Source of the DNA: an uncultured Victivallaceae bacterium
Lineage (GTDB): Bacteria; Verrucomicrobiota; Lentisphaeria; Victivallales; Victivallaceae
NCBI GenBank assembly: GCA_944389925.1
Contig: CALXOD010000051.1
Coordinates: forward strand, 142,135-206,134
Direction of reading: 5' to 3'
DNA length: 64,000 bases
A program made the translations under genes and the position numbers. Positions 26,324 through 34,946 of this stretch are shown piece by piece. Under the pieces are notes generated by a model. It did not search any database, had not been told where the DNA came from, and was given only the letters and a program-made list of their open reading frames with translations. Each line of letters begins with the position of its first letter. Positions within the stretch are counted from its first letter, which is position 1.

Positions 26324-26753
26324 CTCAGGCCCTCTCCCTCTGCCCGGTGGCTGCGAGGGAATCAAATGATTGCAGGCATTGACCGACCGGAGCTATGTCA
26401 TCCCCCGGGGAGCGCGTCCAGTTCAGGGAGATTGCATCATTGTCATAATGGCAATTCAATGACAAGCAGTTGAAATGCCTGTTCAGAAAACTAATCGATT
26501 GTACAGCCCCCTTCTCCTGATCGCACCAGATCGGTGACATCCGCAAAAAAGCAATGGGAGCCCAGCCCGGGATTTGCCAATACCCGTCACACGCGCCCCC
26601 TGTTCCATGGGTAGCTGCCAGTGCAAATCCAGCAGGACAGACTCTATTATGCAAATCGAAACCCAAACAACAACGCATTCTTTTATAACGGCCAATGAGA
26701 ACCTGGAAAATTGCGTTCAGCTTCCCCCTGTTGCTATTCAGAAACACTGGTAA
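26324..26753. other. Gene-poor stretch with no supported gene
   Basis: 430 bases between the terminator and the heparinase remnant. Frames are broken by stops on the plus strand; a 140-codon minus-strand reading has no family resemblance and no convincing Shine-Dalgarno. The stretch may be decayed sequence belonging to the remnant that follows. Confidence 0.5.
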
Positions 26754-27458
26754 TCAGCCGTGTGGGGTGCCCGTCAGCTGGTCACGCTGGACAACCGCCC
26801 CATTCGTTCCCGGGGACGGCATCTCTGGCGGGGAGAGTTTGACGGCGAAAAAGTCATCGCCATGGAAAACACTCCATACGATGATCTGACACAACGCCGA
26901 ACCTTCCTTCTCGCGGACACCCAGTACAGCCTGCTGCTGGATGAATTGTCCGGAGCGGCTTCCGGCAAACTGCGACAGCATTTTCAGCTTCTTCCCGGCG
27001 AAGCGGCCATTGATCTGGCCGGTCCCACGGCGCACACAATGAACGAAGCCGGTGCCAATCTGCTGGTCAGGGCACTTCCCGCTCCGCAACTTTCCATGAC
27101 CTGGAAAGAGGGGTGGCTGTCCACTTTATACATGCAGAAAAAACCGCGGCCGGCATTTGCCTTTGTACAGCCCCAAGCGGCTGGTCAGAAGGCTTTCTTC
27201 CTGACCCTCCTCGCGCCTCTGCCGGAAAATCGGCGCGTCTGGCACGTGACGTTCGGTTTTGAACAGAATGGCCAACCGGCCCGGATTCCGCCCGATACGA
27301 TCCGCCTCCGGACCAACCACCGGGAGGATTACCCCCTGACCTGGTCACATGCGGAAAAACGCGCCGTCCTGCGGAAAAACTTCGCTCCTCTTCAGGAGCA
27401 AGACCGCCATAACGCCATGTATGAACAGGAGGGGCCGGAATTGAAAAAGAACAGATAA
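26754..27458 (+). pseudogene. C-terminal remnant of a heparinase II/III-like polysaccharide lyase
   Basis: About 234 codons open from 26754 (just after a TAA at 26751) with only a GTG as first start and no signal peptide. The sequence ARQLVTLDNRPI, then LTQRRTFLLADTQYSLLLDE and LSGAASGKLRQHFQL match the C-terminal beta-sheet domain of heparinase II/III family proteins. The N-terminal alpha/alpha toroid with the catalytic residues is missing and the upstream DNA is stop-riddled, so this is a truncated, probably inactive copy. It ends 48 bases before the convergent symporter gene. Confidence 0.6.
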
Positions 27459-27506
27459 ATCACCTTTCCGCCTTGCATCCGCAGTCCCGCCGCCCTCCGG
27501 ACTATC

Positions 27507-29147
27507 TTATTTTCCGGAAGCTGCAACGTCGCATTTCCTGCTGGCGAAACACTCCTCCAGCAGCGGCGCCGGCGGCGGGGTCGTCCGGAGACTGACCAGC
27601 ACCAGCGCCAATACCGCCAGCGGCAGAGAATAGATCATCGTATCCACATACGGCCAGGGAAAAGTGCTGATCAATTCCGTTTTCCCAGTCAGAAATTCGC
27701 AGAGTCCCAGGGCTGCCGATTCTTTGCGGTGCAGGAAAAAAAGGCCGAACAAACTTACCCCGACTCCAGTTCCCATGCTCGCCCAGACTCCGGCCGCCGT
27801 CGCGCCGCGCCAGTAGAGTGCCGCCACATAAGTCGGCAGAAACGCAGCGGCACACACCCCGAAAAAGATCGCCGTTCCCCGGGCAATAATCCCCGGAGGC
27901 AGCACAAACCCCAGCACCAGACTGATCAAAATCCCGAACACCACCCCTGCCCGGGTGATCGATATGCTGTCCGAATCCCCGCGTACCAGCGTGCGGAAAA
28001 GGTCATGTCCGATCGAACTGCCGGTTACATGAAACAGCGAACTCAACGTCGACATGGCCGCAGACAGCAGTGTCAGGGCGAAAATATACAGCAGCACCTC
28101 CGGCAGCGCCTGAGAAATGAACAGTGGAATAACCATATCCGGATTTCCTCCTGCCGCCTCAATCGCCAGTTTCCCGGAAACCCCTTCGGCAATCCCCTTG
28201 TCCGAATGGTAGAAGAAAACATTGGACAATGCTCCCACCACATAGGCCGATCCCACGGTAAACAGAATAAATACCGCCCCGATCAACGTTGCCCGGTTCA
28301 ATTCCCGGCTGCTCCGCACCGTCATAAACCGGACTGCAAGCTGCGGCTGAGCCAATGCTCCGATCCCGACGCCCAGCATCAGACTCGACACCAGCGTCCA
28401 CCACCAGACGGAATGGAATCGCGGCATCACCGTCCAGCCGAGATGCCCCGCAGCCGCCTCCGCCGGCAGCCGTTCCGCCACCAGCGGCGCCATGGCAGTC
28501 AATTCCCGGTGCGCCTCTACCACGCCGCCGAGAAGCCAGTAACTCATCACCAGAAGTGCCAGCAACCCCAGCACCATAACCGACCCCATCAGGGCATCGA
28601 CATACATAACGCCCTTCAAACCGCCGAAGGTCACATAAACCGCCACAACCGCGGCAAAAAGCAGCAAGGCCACGTGATAATCCATCTGCAGCACGCTCTG
28701 CAGAAAACGCGCGCCGCCGATCAGCACTACACTGGAATACAGCGGCATGAAAATAAAAATCACCAGCGCGATGAAAATTTTCATCCCCTGTGAATGAAAC
28801 CGTTTCCCGATGAATTCGGGAAACGTATGAGCATCCAATGCCTTGCCGATACGACGCGTCCTCCTGCCGAAAAATACAAAGGCCACGAAAATCCCTACTG
28901 CGATATTCATAAAAGACAACCACAGCAGTCCCATCCCGAACTGACCGGCAATCCCCCCGAACCCGACGATTGCCGACGTGCTGATGAATGCCGCACCATA
29001 ACTCATGGCCATAACGAAAGGATGTACCGAACGCCCCGCCAGCAGATAGTCCTGATGATTAACCGTCCGGCGGTATCCACGATACCCGAGCCAGGCAATA
29101 CAGAGCAAATACACCAGAGCGGTGATGCCGAAAAGCGTGGCATTCAT
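27507..29147 (-). CDS. Sodium:solute symporter (SSS family)
   Basis: 546-residue inner-membrane transporter with about 13 hydrophobic helices. SSS features: LLAGRSVHPFVMAMSYGAAFISTSAIVGFGG in the second helix, DAHTFPEFIGKRF, GGLKGVMYVDALMG and LTLLSAAMSTLSSLFHVTGSS (sodium site region in the eighth helix). Resembles PanF/acetate-type members; the substrate is unknown. The start overlaps the stop of the small accessory gene by four bases (ATGA read on the minus strand). Confidence 0.9.
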   Translation of the reverse strand: MNATLFGITALVYLLCIAWLGYRGYRRTVNHQDYLLAGRSVHPFVMAMSYGAAFISTSAIVGFGGIAGQFGMGLLWLSFMNIAVGIFVAFVFFGRRTRRIGKALDAHTFPEFIGKRFHSQGMKIFIALVIFIFMPLYSSVVLIGGARFLQSVLQMDYHVALLLFAAVVAVYVTFGGLKGVMYVDALMGSVMVLGLLALLVMSYWLLGGVVEAHRELTAMAPLVAERLPAEAAAGHLGWTVMPRFHSVWWWTLVSSLMLGVGIGALAQPQLAVRFMTVRSSRELNRATLIGAVFILFTVGSAYVVGALSNVFFYHSDKGIAEGVSGKLAIEAAGGNPDMVIPLFISQALPEVLLYIFALTLLSAAMSTLSSLFHVTGSSIGHDLFRTLVRGDSDSISITRAGVVFGILISLVLGFVLPPGIIARGTAIFFGVCAAAFLPTYVAALYWRGATAAGVWASMGTGVGVSLFGLFFLHRKESAALGLCEFLTGKTELISTFPWPYVDTMIYSLPLAVLALVLVSLRTTPPPAPLLEECFASRKCDVAASGK

Positions 29148-29284
29148 GATTGACCGTCCTCCTTCTCTTCCTCTTCTTCGTCTGACCGGTTCCAGTTAAC
29201 CGCTCCATACACGATGCAGACCAGCACCGCAACGATGTTGGCGATGAACGCCGCGGCAACCCAGCCGTCTCCCAATCCCAGCAT
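29144..29284 (-). CDS. Small symporter accessory membrane protein (46 residues)
   Basis: 46 residues from the ATG at 29284: one hydrophobic helix (GWVAAAFIANIVAVLVCIVYG) followed by NWNRSDEEEEEKEDGQS. This matches the pattern of symporter small accessory proteins: start LGLGD, a single helix, then YGxxNWN and an acidic tail. A longer reading to 29449 is rejected because its extra N-terminus is unlike the family and crosses the promoter. It is translationally coupled to the symporter and is probably its membrane subunit. Confidence 0.8.
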   Translation of the reverse strand: MLGLGDGWVAAAFIANIVAVLVCIVYGAVNWNRSDEEEEEKEDGQS

Positions 29285-29363
29285 AGCGTGTCCCTGTTTG
29301 CTGCGGAAAGGCCGGCAGAATCCGGCCCGTCGCGCATGGTTCCAGTTCATATTGTATTCGCGT

Positions 29364-29392
29364 AATATAACCTGTCGGAAAAGATCCGACAA
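29364..29392 (-). promoter_or_regulatory. Symporter promoter with embedded palindromic operator
   Basis: Minus strand: TTGTCG (29392-29387), a 17-base spacer, TATATT (29369-29364). A perfect inverted repeat TGTCGGA-N5-TCCGACA (29373-29391) covers the -35 and most of the spacer, an ideal place for a repressor. The regulator is not identified. Confidence 0.6.
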
Positions 29393-29491
29393 CACCCCGG
29401 CCCCATTTTCCCTCCAATCTTTTCGCTTTTTTTCTTCAATCAATCCCAATCCAGGTGAACACTTTTTTCAGGGAATCTCCAGTATGCAGTC

Positions 29492-29519
29492 TTGACAATC
29501 CAATTCTCTCCATTAGATT
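29492..29519 (+). promoter_or_regulatory. Weak possible promoter for the PHP gene
   Basis: TTGACA (29492-29497), 16 bases, TAGATT (29514-29519). Leader would be about 195 bases. Nothing else is recognised in the 433-base gap 29285-29717 apart from the symporter promoter. Confidence 0.3.
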
Positions 29520-29717
29520 GACCATTATATATACGAAAGGCCGTAGATTTTTCAAATATCGCTCATGCAAGGACCTGTTTTGCAGATAGATGGTTGTCGG
29601 CAATAACCGCAGTCATCGATCAGATACAGAAAAAAGATTGGGACACCCGTCACGGCAGAGAACCATCTTCTATTCCTCCCGCACGGTTCTGTCCGCCATC
29701 AGCAAGGAGTCTTCGTG

Positions 29718-31016
29718 ATGAAATCCCCGTTTTTTGACGTCTACCCACTGTGCGTGCCGGTACACGAAATCTCGGAAATCCGCATCCGCCCTCGTTTCGC
29801 CCACACCTCTTTTCTCCGTCATCCGGTCCGTGAGGTGCAATCAATCCGGGTGGACGGGTACCGGACCGATGGCACCTATGCCGACTGGGCCGAATTCGAA
29901 ACGGCGCCTTTCCGGATGGATGGTGAGGAACTGGTGATTGCCTACCCGTTTTCCGACGAAATGGAATACGCTTTCCGACTCCTCGGCGACGGAGCTGATG
30001 GGAAACCGGAAATTCTGTTGACCGCCCATGTATATGCCCTGGAACCGGACCTGCTGCGACTGCGACCGTACAAAGGAGACTTTCATATTCATAGTTTCCA
30101 GTCCGATGGTCTGGAAGCGCCGTCCTATGTTGCCTGTTGTGCCCGCCGTGCCGGGTTTGATTTCATGGCGCTGACCGACCACCGGCAGTATGAACCTTCC
30201 CGGGAAGCAATGGACTTCGTGGCCTCCGTGCCTACGGATCTGCGCTGCTATCCTGGCGAAGAGGTGCATCCACCGGAGTGCCGGCCGCACATCATCAACT
30301 TCGGCGGAGCATTCAGTGTCAACGATGAATACCGCCATGACGAGGCAGCTTACCGCCGGGAAGTGGCGGAGCGTATGAAAAACATCCAGGATGAACTGCC
30401 GCCGGAACTGAAATTCCAGGTTGCAGCCAGTGAATGGGCCTTTGATCGGGTCCGGGCCGGCGGAGGTGTCGCCATGTACTGCCACCCCTATTGGAAACCC
30501 CACGAACGTACCGATGTTCCCAACTCGGTTAACGAATGCCTCCTGAAACGCCGGAAATTCGACGTCCTGGAAGTGATCGGTGGCTACGCCCGTATCAATA
30601 TGGAAGGAAATGCGCTGGCAATCGCCCGTTACCAGCAGGAACGCGCAGCGGGCAATCCGATGCCGGTAGCCGGGGTCAGTGATTCGCATTGCTGCGATGC
30701 GGAACCTTTCGGCTGGTACTGCACACTCGTTTTTGCCGAAAGTGTGGACTTTCCCGATCTGGCGGCGGCTATTCGTAATGACCAGGCACTCGCGGTGGAG
30801 GCGGTGGAAGGAGAGTTCCCGCGGTTGATTGGCAACTTCCGGCTGGTTCGTTACGGCTATTTCCTGCTGCGGGAATTTTTCCCGCTGCATCAACGCCTCT
30901 GTCGTGAGGAAGGAGTCACTATGCTGGACCTGCTGGCAGGAGACGAGAGCGCCCGAAACAGGTTGAATGCCATGCAGGGCCGGGTACCGCGCCTCTACGA
31001 CCATTACTGGCGTTGA
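29718..31016 (+). CDS. PHP-domain metal-dependent hydrolase with N-terminal extension
   Basis: 432 residues. Residues about 1-115 form an N-terminal beta-rich extension. The PHP domain begins at about 118 with KGDFHIHSFQSDG (metal HxH), then GFDFMALTDH, CYPGEEVHPP, HIINFGGAF, GGVAMYCHPYW and VAGVSDSHCC, all metal-ligand motifs of the family. PHP proteins are phosphoesterases or related hydrolases; no polymerase or HisK context exists. No signal peptide is seen. The ATG at 29718 is preferred over the adjacent GTG at 29715 because AAGGAG lies eight bases upstream. Divergent from the symporter. Confidence 0.85.
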   Translation: MKSPFFDVYPLCVPVHEISEIRIRPRFAHTSFLRHPVREVQSIRVDGYRTDGTYADWAEFETAPFRMDGEELVIAYPFSDEMEYAFRLLGDGADGKPEILLTAHVYALEPDLLRLRPYKGDFHIHSFQSDGLEAPSYVACCARRAGFDFMALTDHRQYEPSREAMDFVASVPTDLRCYPGEEVHPPECRPHIINFGGAFSVNDEYRHDEAAYRREVAERMKNIQDELPPELKFQVAASEWAFDRVRAGGGVAMYCHPYWKPHERTDVPNSVNECLLKRRKFDVLEVIGGYARINMEGNALAIARYQQERAAGNPMPVAGVSDSHCCDAEPFGWYCTLVFAESVDFPDLAAAIRNDQALAVEAVEGEFPRLIGNFRLVRYGYFLLREFFPLHQRLCREEGVTMLDLLAGDESARNRLNAMQGRVPRLYDHYWR

Positions 31017-31030
31017 ATCCCCCCTCCGTT

Positions 31031-31055
31031 CGTTGCCGAAATTTCTCCGGCAACG
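31031..31055 (+). terminator. Hairpin after the PHP gene (weak terminator)
   Basis: CGTTGCCG (31031-31038) pairs with CGGCAACG (31048-31055), loop of nine; no T-run follows, so it is at best a weak or Rho-linked end. Between it and the promoter at 31236 nothing was recognised. Confidence 0.35.
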
Positions 31056-31235
31056 TTCCACGGCAGCCCTTCTCCCCCATGTCCCGCTCTCCGGTGACGT
31101 GGCAGGGGAAGATCGGAAATTTCGGGAGTATGTCCCGATTTAACCTGATGAAGCGGCTCATCCCCGCTCTCCGAGTGCGCAGAAAATCTCCGTTGTGTTG
31201 TCGGTCTCAAGCCGTTTTCAGCTGCCTCCCGGCAG

Positions 31236-31264
31236 TAGACAAAGTTTTTACGCCATGGTATATT
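31236..31264 (+). promoter_or_regulatory. Predicted promoter of the EamA transporter
   Basis: TAGACA (31236-31241), a 17-base spacer, TATATT (31259-31264). The leader is about 100 bases and carries a small ORF. Confidence 0.5.
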
Positions 31265-31305
31265 ATTTGAATTTGAATTCATCGTTTCCGCAAAGGAGTT
31301 GCGAC

Positions 31306-31365
31306 ATGCCGCGCCTGGACGTCTCCCGGCCCCTCGCCGCGGCCCCGTCCCGAAATCAGGAGTAA
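31306..31365 (+). CDS. Possible 19-residue leader peptide upstream of the EamA gene
   Basis: ATG with AAAGGAG eight bases upstream, then 19 codons (MPRLDVSRPLAAAPSRNQE) and TAA. The stop codon partly overlaps the CAGGAG Shine-Dalgarno of the transporter gene, whose ATG follows seven bases later. This looks like a translated leader controlling or coupling the transporter. It has no recognised homologue and is GC-rich; it could be chance. Confidence 0.4.
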   Translation: MPRLDVSRPLAAAPSRNQE

Positions 31366-31372
31366 TTTGATT

Positions 31373-32281
31373 ATGACGCTGTTTGCGCTTCTACTGGTTG
31401 GTACCTCAGCCTTTACCCATGCGACCTGGAATCTTTTATGCAAATCCCGTACTCCGTCCGGTGCGTTTTTTCTGGTATCAACCACCGCCTCGGTTACTGC
31501 ACTGCTGCCCTTTCTTCTGGGATTCGGCTATCTGCTGGGCACCGTTCCCGCCCGCTTCTGGTTGCTCCTGGCGCTGACCGGAGCGGTGCAGGCCGTTTAC
31601 TACAATATGCTCGGCAATGCATACCGACTGACGGAAATTTCCGTAGCCTATCCTCTGGCGCGTTCGATTCCCATCCTGTTCACCCCGATGATCACGGGGC
31701 TTTTCGGACTGGGAGCGCCGCTCTCTTTCTCTGCACTTGGCGGCATGGCGCTGGTTTTCATCGGCTGCCTGGTGCTGCCGCAACCGAATTTCCGGGCGCT
31801 CGCCCGATTCGGTGGCCTGCGGGGAGCTGGATTCCTGTTCATTCTGGGGGCGGCATTTTCCACTGCCGTCTATTCCGTCATCGACAGCGAAGCAATGGGC
31901 ATTTTGCGCACGGCAGCGCCTGATGCCGGCTCTTTCCGCCCTGCTCTGCTCTATATTGCTCTGGAAAATATCGCCATCGAAATCTTCCTGCTTCCTTATA
32001 TTCTGTACAACCGGACGGAACGTGCCAATCTCAAACAGCTTTTGCGCACGGCGCCGGCATATCCGTTGCTCTCGGGGTTGATCTGCAGCGCCGGATATAC
32101 TCTGGTTCTGGCTGCCATGACTCAGGCCAGCAACGTTAGTTACGTCGTAGCATTCCGCCAGTTGAGCATTCCGATCGGAGCATTGCTCGGCATTTGGCTG
32201 CTGCACGAAAAAAAGACCACACCGAAATGGGTCGGTCTGACGCTGCTGCTGACCGGACTGGTAATTGTCGCCCTGCATTGA
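31373..32281 (+). CDS. EamA-family (DMT superfamily) transporter
   Basis: 302-residue inner-membrane protein with ten hydrophobic helices in two EamA repeats. Motifs: THATWNLLCKS in the first helix, SVAYPLARSIPILFTPMITGL in the first repeat and NVSYVVAFRQLSIPIGALLGIWLLHEK at the end of the second. Family members export metabolites or amino acids; the substrate is unknown. ATG at 31373 with CAGGAG ten bases upstream; a TTG two codons earlier is less likely. Confidence 0.88.
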   Translation: MTLFALLLVGTSAFTHATWNLLCKSRTPSGAFFLVSTTASVTALLPFLLGFGYLLGTVPARFWLLLALTGAVQAVYYNMLGNAYRLTEISVAYPLARSIPILFTPMITGLFGLGAPLSFSALGGMALVFIGCLVLPQPNFRALARFGGLRGAGFLFILGAAFSTAVYSVIDSEAMGILRTAAPDAGSFRPALLYIALENIAIEIFLLPYILYNRTERANLKQLLRTAPAYPLLSGLICSAGYTLVLAAMTQASNVSYVVAFRQLSIPIGALLGIWLLHEKKTTPKWVGLTLLLTGLVIVALH

Positions 32282-32293
32282 CAGTACACCACA

Positions 32294-32322
32294 TGGAAAA
32301 ACAGGAAGTTTTGTGCTATATT
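32294..32322 (+). promoter_or_regulatory. Possible promoter of metH
   Basis: TGGAAA (32294-32299), 17 bases, TATATT (32317-32322), in the 85-base gap after the EamA stop. The -35 is weak. The gap is too short for a cobalamin or SAM riboswitch. Confidence 0.4.
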
Positions 32323-32366
32323 CTTCCCTGACATTCCATTGACCCAGTAACCATGTGGAGACCGAT

Positions 32367-34778
32367 ATGACCCGGGATGAATTTCGAATCTTGCAGCAAC
32401 AACAGGTGATTCTGCTGGACGGCGCCACCGGCACTGAACTGATCAAACGGGGAATGCCGGGGGGCGTCTGTCCCGAGGAATGGGTTCTGGCCCATCCGGA
32501 GGCTGCAGCAGCGGTGCAGGAGGAATATCTGCAGGCTGGTTCCCATATCGTCTACGTTCCGAGTTTCGGTGCAAACCGCCTCAAACTGGAAGAGTTCGGG
32601 TTGGGAGACCAGGCTACGGAAATCAACCGCAAACTGGCAGAACTGACAGTACGGAACTTGAACGGACGTGCTCATGCGTTTGGAGATATGGCGCCGACCG
32701 GACAATTTATCGAGCCGTACGGCGATCTTTCTCTGGAGGACGCGATTGCGGTCTACCGGGAACAGGCTGCAGCGCTTCTGGAAGGCGGCGTTTCCGGCTT
32801 CGTCGTGGAAACCATGATGGATTTGCAGGAAGCCCGGGCGGCGCTGCTGGCCATTCGGGAAGTGTGTGATTTGCCGGTCATTGTCACCATGACGTTTGAT
32901 CAGAATGGGCGGACACTGACTGGGTGTGACGCGGTCTGTGCCCTGATCACGCTTCAAGCGCTCGGAGCAGATGCATTTGGCTGTAACTGTTCCACCGGTC
33001 CGGAAAACATGCTGCCCATCATTGCCAAACTCCGGGATTTCGCCCGGATTCCCCTGGTGGCCAAACCTAATGCCGGCATGCCGCAACTGGTGGATCTGCA
33101 TACGGTTTTCGACCTGGGCCCAGAGGAGTTTGCCGCCCAGACGGCCGCCATCGTCTCCGCTGGAGCCGGCCTGGTTGGAGGTTGCTGCGGTACTACACCG
33201 GAACACATCCGGCACCTCGGAGAAGCGGTCAGTAAACAAAAACCGCTCCAGATTTCACCTCGTTACACCAGTGTGGTATCCGGTACGCGCGAATTCCGCG
33301 TGCTTGCCCCCGAACAGCCATTCGCAGTCATCGGAGAACGAATCAACCCAACCGGCAAAAAACAGCTCCAGGCCCAGTTACTGGAAGGCGACCTGAGCCT
33401 GGTCCGCGACTTTGCCGAAGAACAGACCGAACAAGGGGCAGCGTTGCTGGATGTCAACTGCGGCATGTCCGGTATTGACGAAACGACCATGCTCCCCCGG
33501 CTGGTCTCGGAGATCAGCAGTACCGTTCCGACTCCGCTCTGCATCGATACGACCGATCCGGTCGCCGCTGAAGCGGCCCTGCGGCGTTATCCGGGACGTG
33601 CCCTGTTCAACTCCATTACCGCCGAGCGCAACCGGCTGGACAAACTCCTGCCGATTGCAGCCCGTTACGGTGCCATGCTGATTGTCCTGCCGCTGACGGA
33701 TGCTGGTATTCCTGATACCTTGGAAGGGAGAATTGACGCGTTGAATACCATTTTCGACCGGGCAGCAACGTATGGTATCCGTCCCTGCGACTGCTGTATC
33801 GATCCTCTGGTCATGACCGTTTCCGCCAATCCGGATGCCGCCCGGCTGACGCTGGATACGCTTGAATATGCCTCGCGAGTCCTGCATGCGAATACCGTTT
33901 GCGGTCTGTCTAATATCAGTTTTGGACTGCCTCGCCGGGAACTGGTCAATGCCGCGTTTCTTGGTATGGCACTGGGACGCGGCCTCAACATGGCGATTGC
34001 CAACCCCGCAGCCCCCGGCATCATGGATCTGGCGCGGGCCTCGGATGTTCTGACCCGTCGCGACAGCAAAATGACGACTTACCTTTCCCATTACGCAGCT
34101 ACCGGCACCGGTGCTGCGACTCATTCTTCAGCGGCTGTTGACGCGACGACTCCTGCGGACAAGTTGTTTCAAGCAGTCCTTCATGGTTACCAGGAACAGA
34201 TCGACGAACTGATTCAGTCCGCCCTGCAAGCCGGTCTGACCGCCTCACAGCTGGTTCATGAGACGCTCATCCCCGCCATCACCCTGGTGGGAGACTATTT
34301 TGAAAAGAAAGAATTTTTCCTGCCTCAACTGGTACAAAGTGCCGATGCCATGCGCCGGGCGATGCAGATTCTGTCTCCCATGTTGGAAATCCGGGATGGA
34401 AGCCAGTCGCAACGCCCCCGCATTATTCTCGCCACAGTCAAGGGAGATATTCATGACATCGGAAAAAATATCGTCGGACTGATGCTGCGCAATTACGGTT
34501 TTGAGGTCATCGACCTGGGAAAAGATGTTTCGGCGGAAACTATTTTGGACACGGCAGAAAGAACCCGGACCACTCTGATCGGATTGTCCGCACTGATGAC
34601 AACGACCATGACGGAAATGAATCATGTCATCCACCTGGCCCGGGAACGGAACATGTCCCATCTCCGCTTCATCGTCGGCGGAGCGGTACTCTCTGAAAAT
34701 TACGCGCGGGAAATCGGCGCAACCTATGCTGCCGATGCCATGCAAACCGTCAAAATCGCCCGAGAGCTTACCCACTGA
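32367..34778 (+). CDS. metH: Cobalamin-dependent methionine synthase lacking the reactivation domain
   Basis: Transfers a methyl group from methyltetrahydrofolate via methylcobalamin to homocysteine. The 803 residues hold: homocysteine domain at about 1-290 (LLDGATGTELIKRG; zinc cysteines in FGCNCSTGP and GGCCGTTPEH), pterin-binding domain at about 315-560 (FAVIGERINPTGKK, LDVNCGMSG), cap helices at about 600-680 and the B12 domain at about 685-803 with DIHDIGKNIV (cobalt-ligand His near 696). The roughly 350-residue AdoMet-binding activation domain of E. coli MetH is absent. ATG at 32367 with GGAG upstream is preferred over the GTG at 32355. Confidence 0.92.
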   Translation: MTRDEFRILQQQQVILLDGATGTELIKRGMPGGVCPEEWVLAHPEAAAAVQEEYLQAGSHIVYVPSFGANRLKLEEFGLGDQATEINRKLAELTVRNLNGRAHAFGDMAPTGQFIEPYGDLSLEDAIAVYREQAAALLEGGVSGFVVETMMDLQEARAALLAIREVCDLPVIVTMTFDQNGRTLTGCDAVCALITLQALGADAFGCNCSTGPENMLPIIAKLRDFARIPLVAKPNAGMPQLVDLHTVFDLGPEEFAAQTAAIVSAGAGLVGGCCGTTPEHIRHLGEAVSKQKPLQISPRYTSVVSGTREFRVLAPEQPFAVIGERINPTGKKQLQAQLLEGDLSLVRDFAEEQTEQGAALLDVNCGMSGIDETTMLPRLVSEISSTVPTPLCIDTTDPVAAEAALRRYPGRALFNSITAERNRLDKLLPIAARYGAMLIVLPLTDAGIPDTLEGRIDALNTIFDRAATYGIRPCDCCIDPLVMTVSANPDAARLTLDTLEYASRVLHANTVCGLSNISFGLPRRELVNAAFLGMALGRGLNMAIANPAAPGIMDLARASDVLTRRDSKMTTYLSHYAATGTGAATHSSAAVDATTPADKLFQAVLHGYQEQIDELIQSALQAGLTASQLVHETLIPAITLVGDYFEKKEFFLPQLVQSADAMRRAMQILSPMLEIRDGSQSQRPRIILATVKGDIHDIGKNIVGLMLRNYGFEVIDLGKDVSAETILDTAERTRTTLIGLSALMTTTMTEMNHVIHLARERNMSHLRFIVGGAVLSENYAREIGATYAADAMQTVKIARELTH

Positions 34779-34812
34779 CGGCAACGGTTCCTCTGACCCC
34801 ACAAAACATCGC

Positions 34813-34848
34813 AAAAGCACACCGGACTTCATTCCGGTGTGCTTTTTT
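34813..34848 (+). terminator. Rho-independent terminator after metH
   Basis: 14-base perfect stem AAAAGCACACCGGA (34813-34826) / TCCGGTGTGCTTTT (34833-34846), six-base loop and TTTTTT. Confidence 0.9.
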
Positions 34849-34882
34849 CTTCTACGGTTCTCCCAATTGGCATGAGACACCA

Positions 34883-34920
34883 GAAAAAACTCCCGCATCT
34901 CCGTATAGGAAATGCGGGAG
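34883..34920 (-). terminator. Rho-independent terminator of the giant gene
   Basis: Minus strand: CTCCCGCAT arm (34920-34912) pairs with ATGCGGGAG (34898-34890), followed by TTTTTTCTG. It lies 27 bases after the stop of the giant gene. Confidence 0.8.
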
Positions 34921-34946
34921 CTGTTTCAGGTTGACAGAACGTCAGC

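Noticed and set aside
26325..26747. 140-codon minus-strand ORF downstream of the HIT gene
   Set aside because: Cys/His-rich, no family resemblance, no convincing Shine-Dalgarno; likely decayed sequence.
32282..32366. Riboswitch (cobalamin or SAM) upstream of metH
   Set aside because: The gap is only 85 bases and no conserved core was seen.
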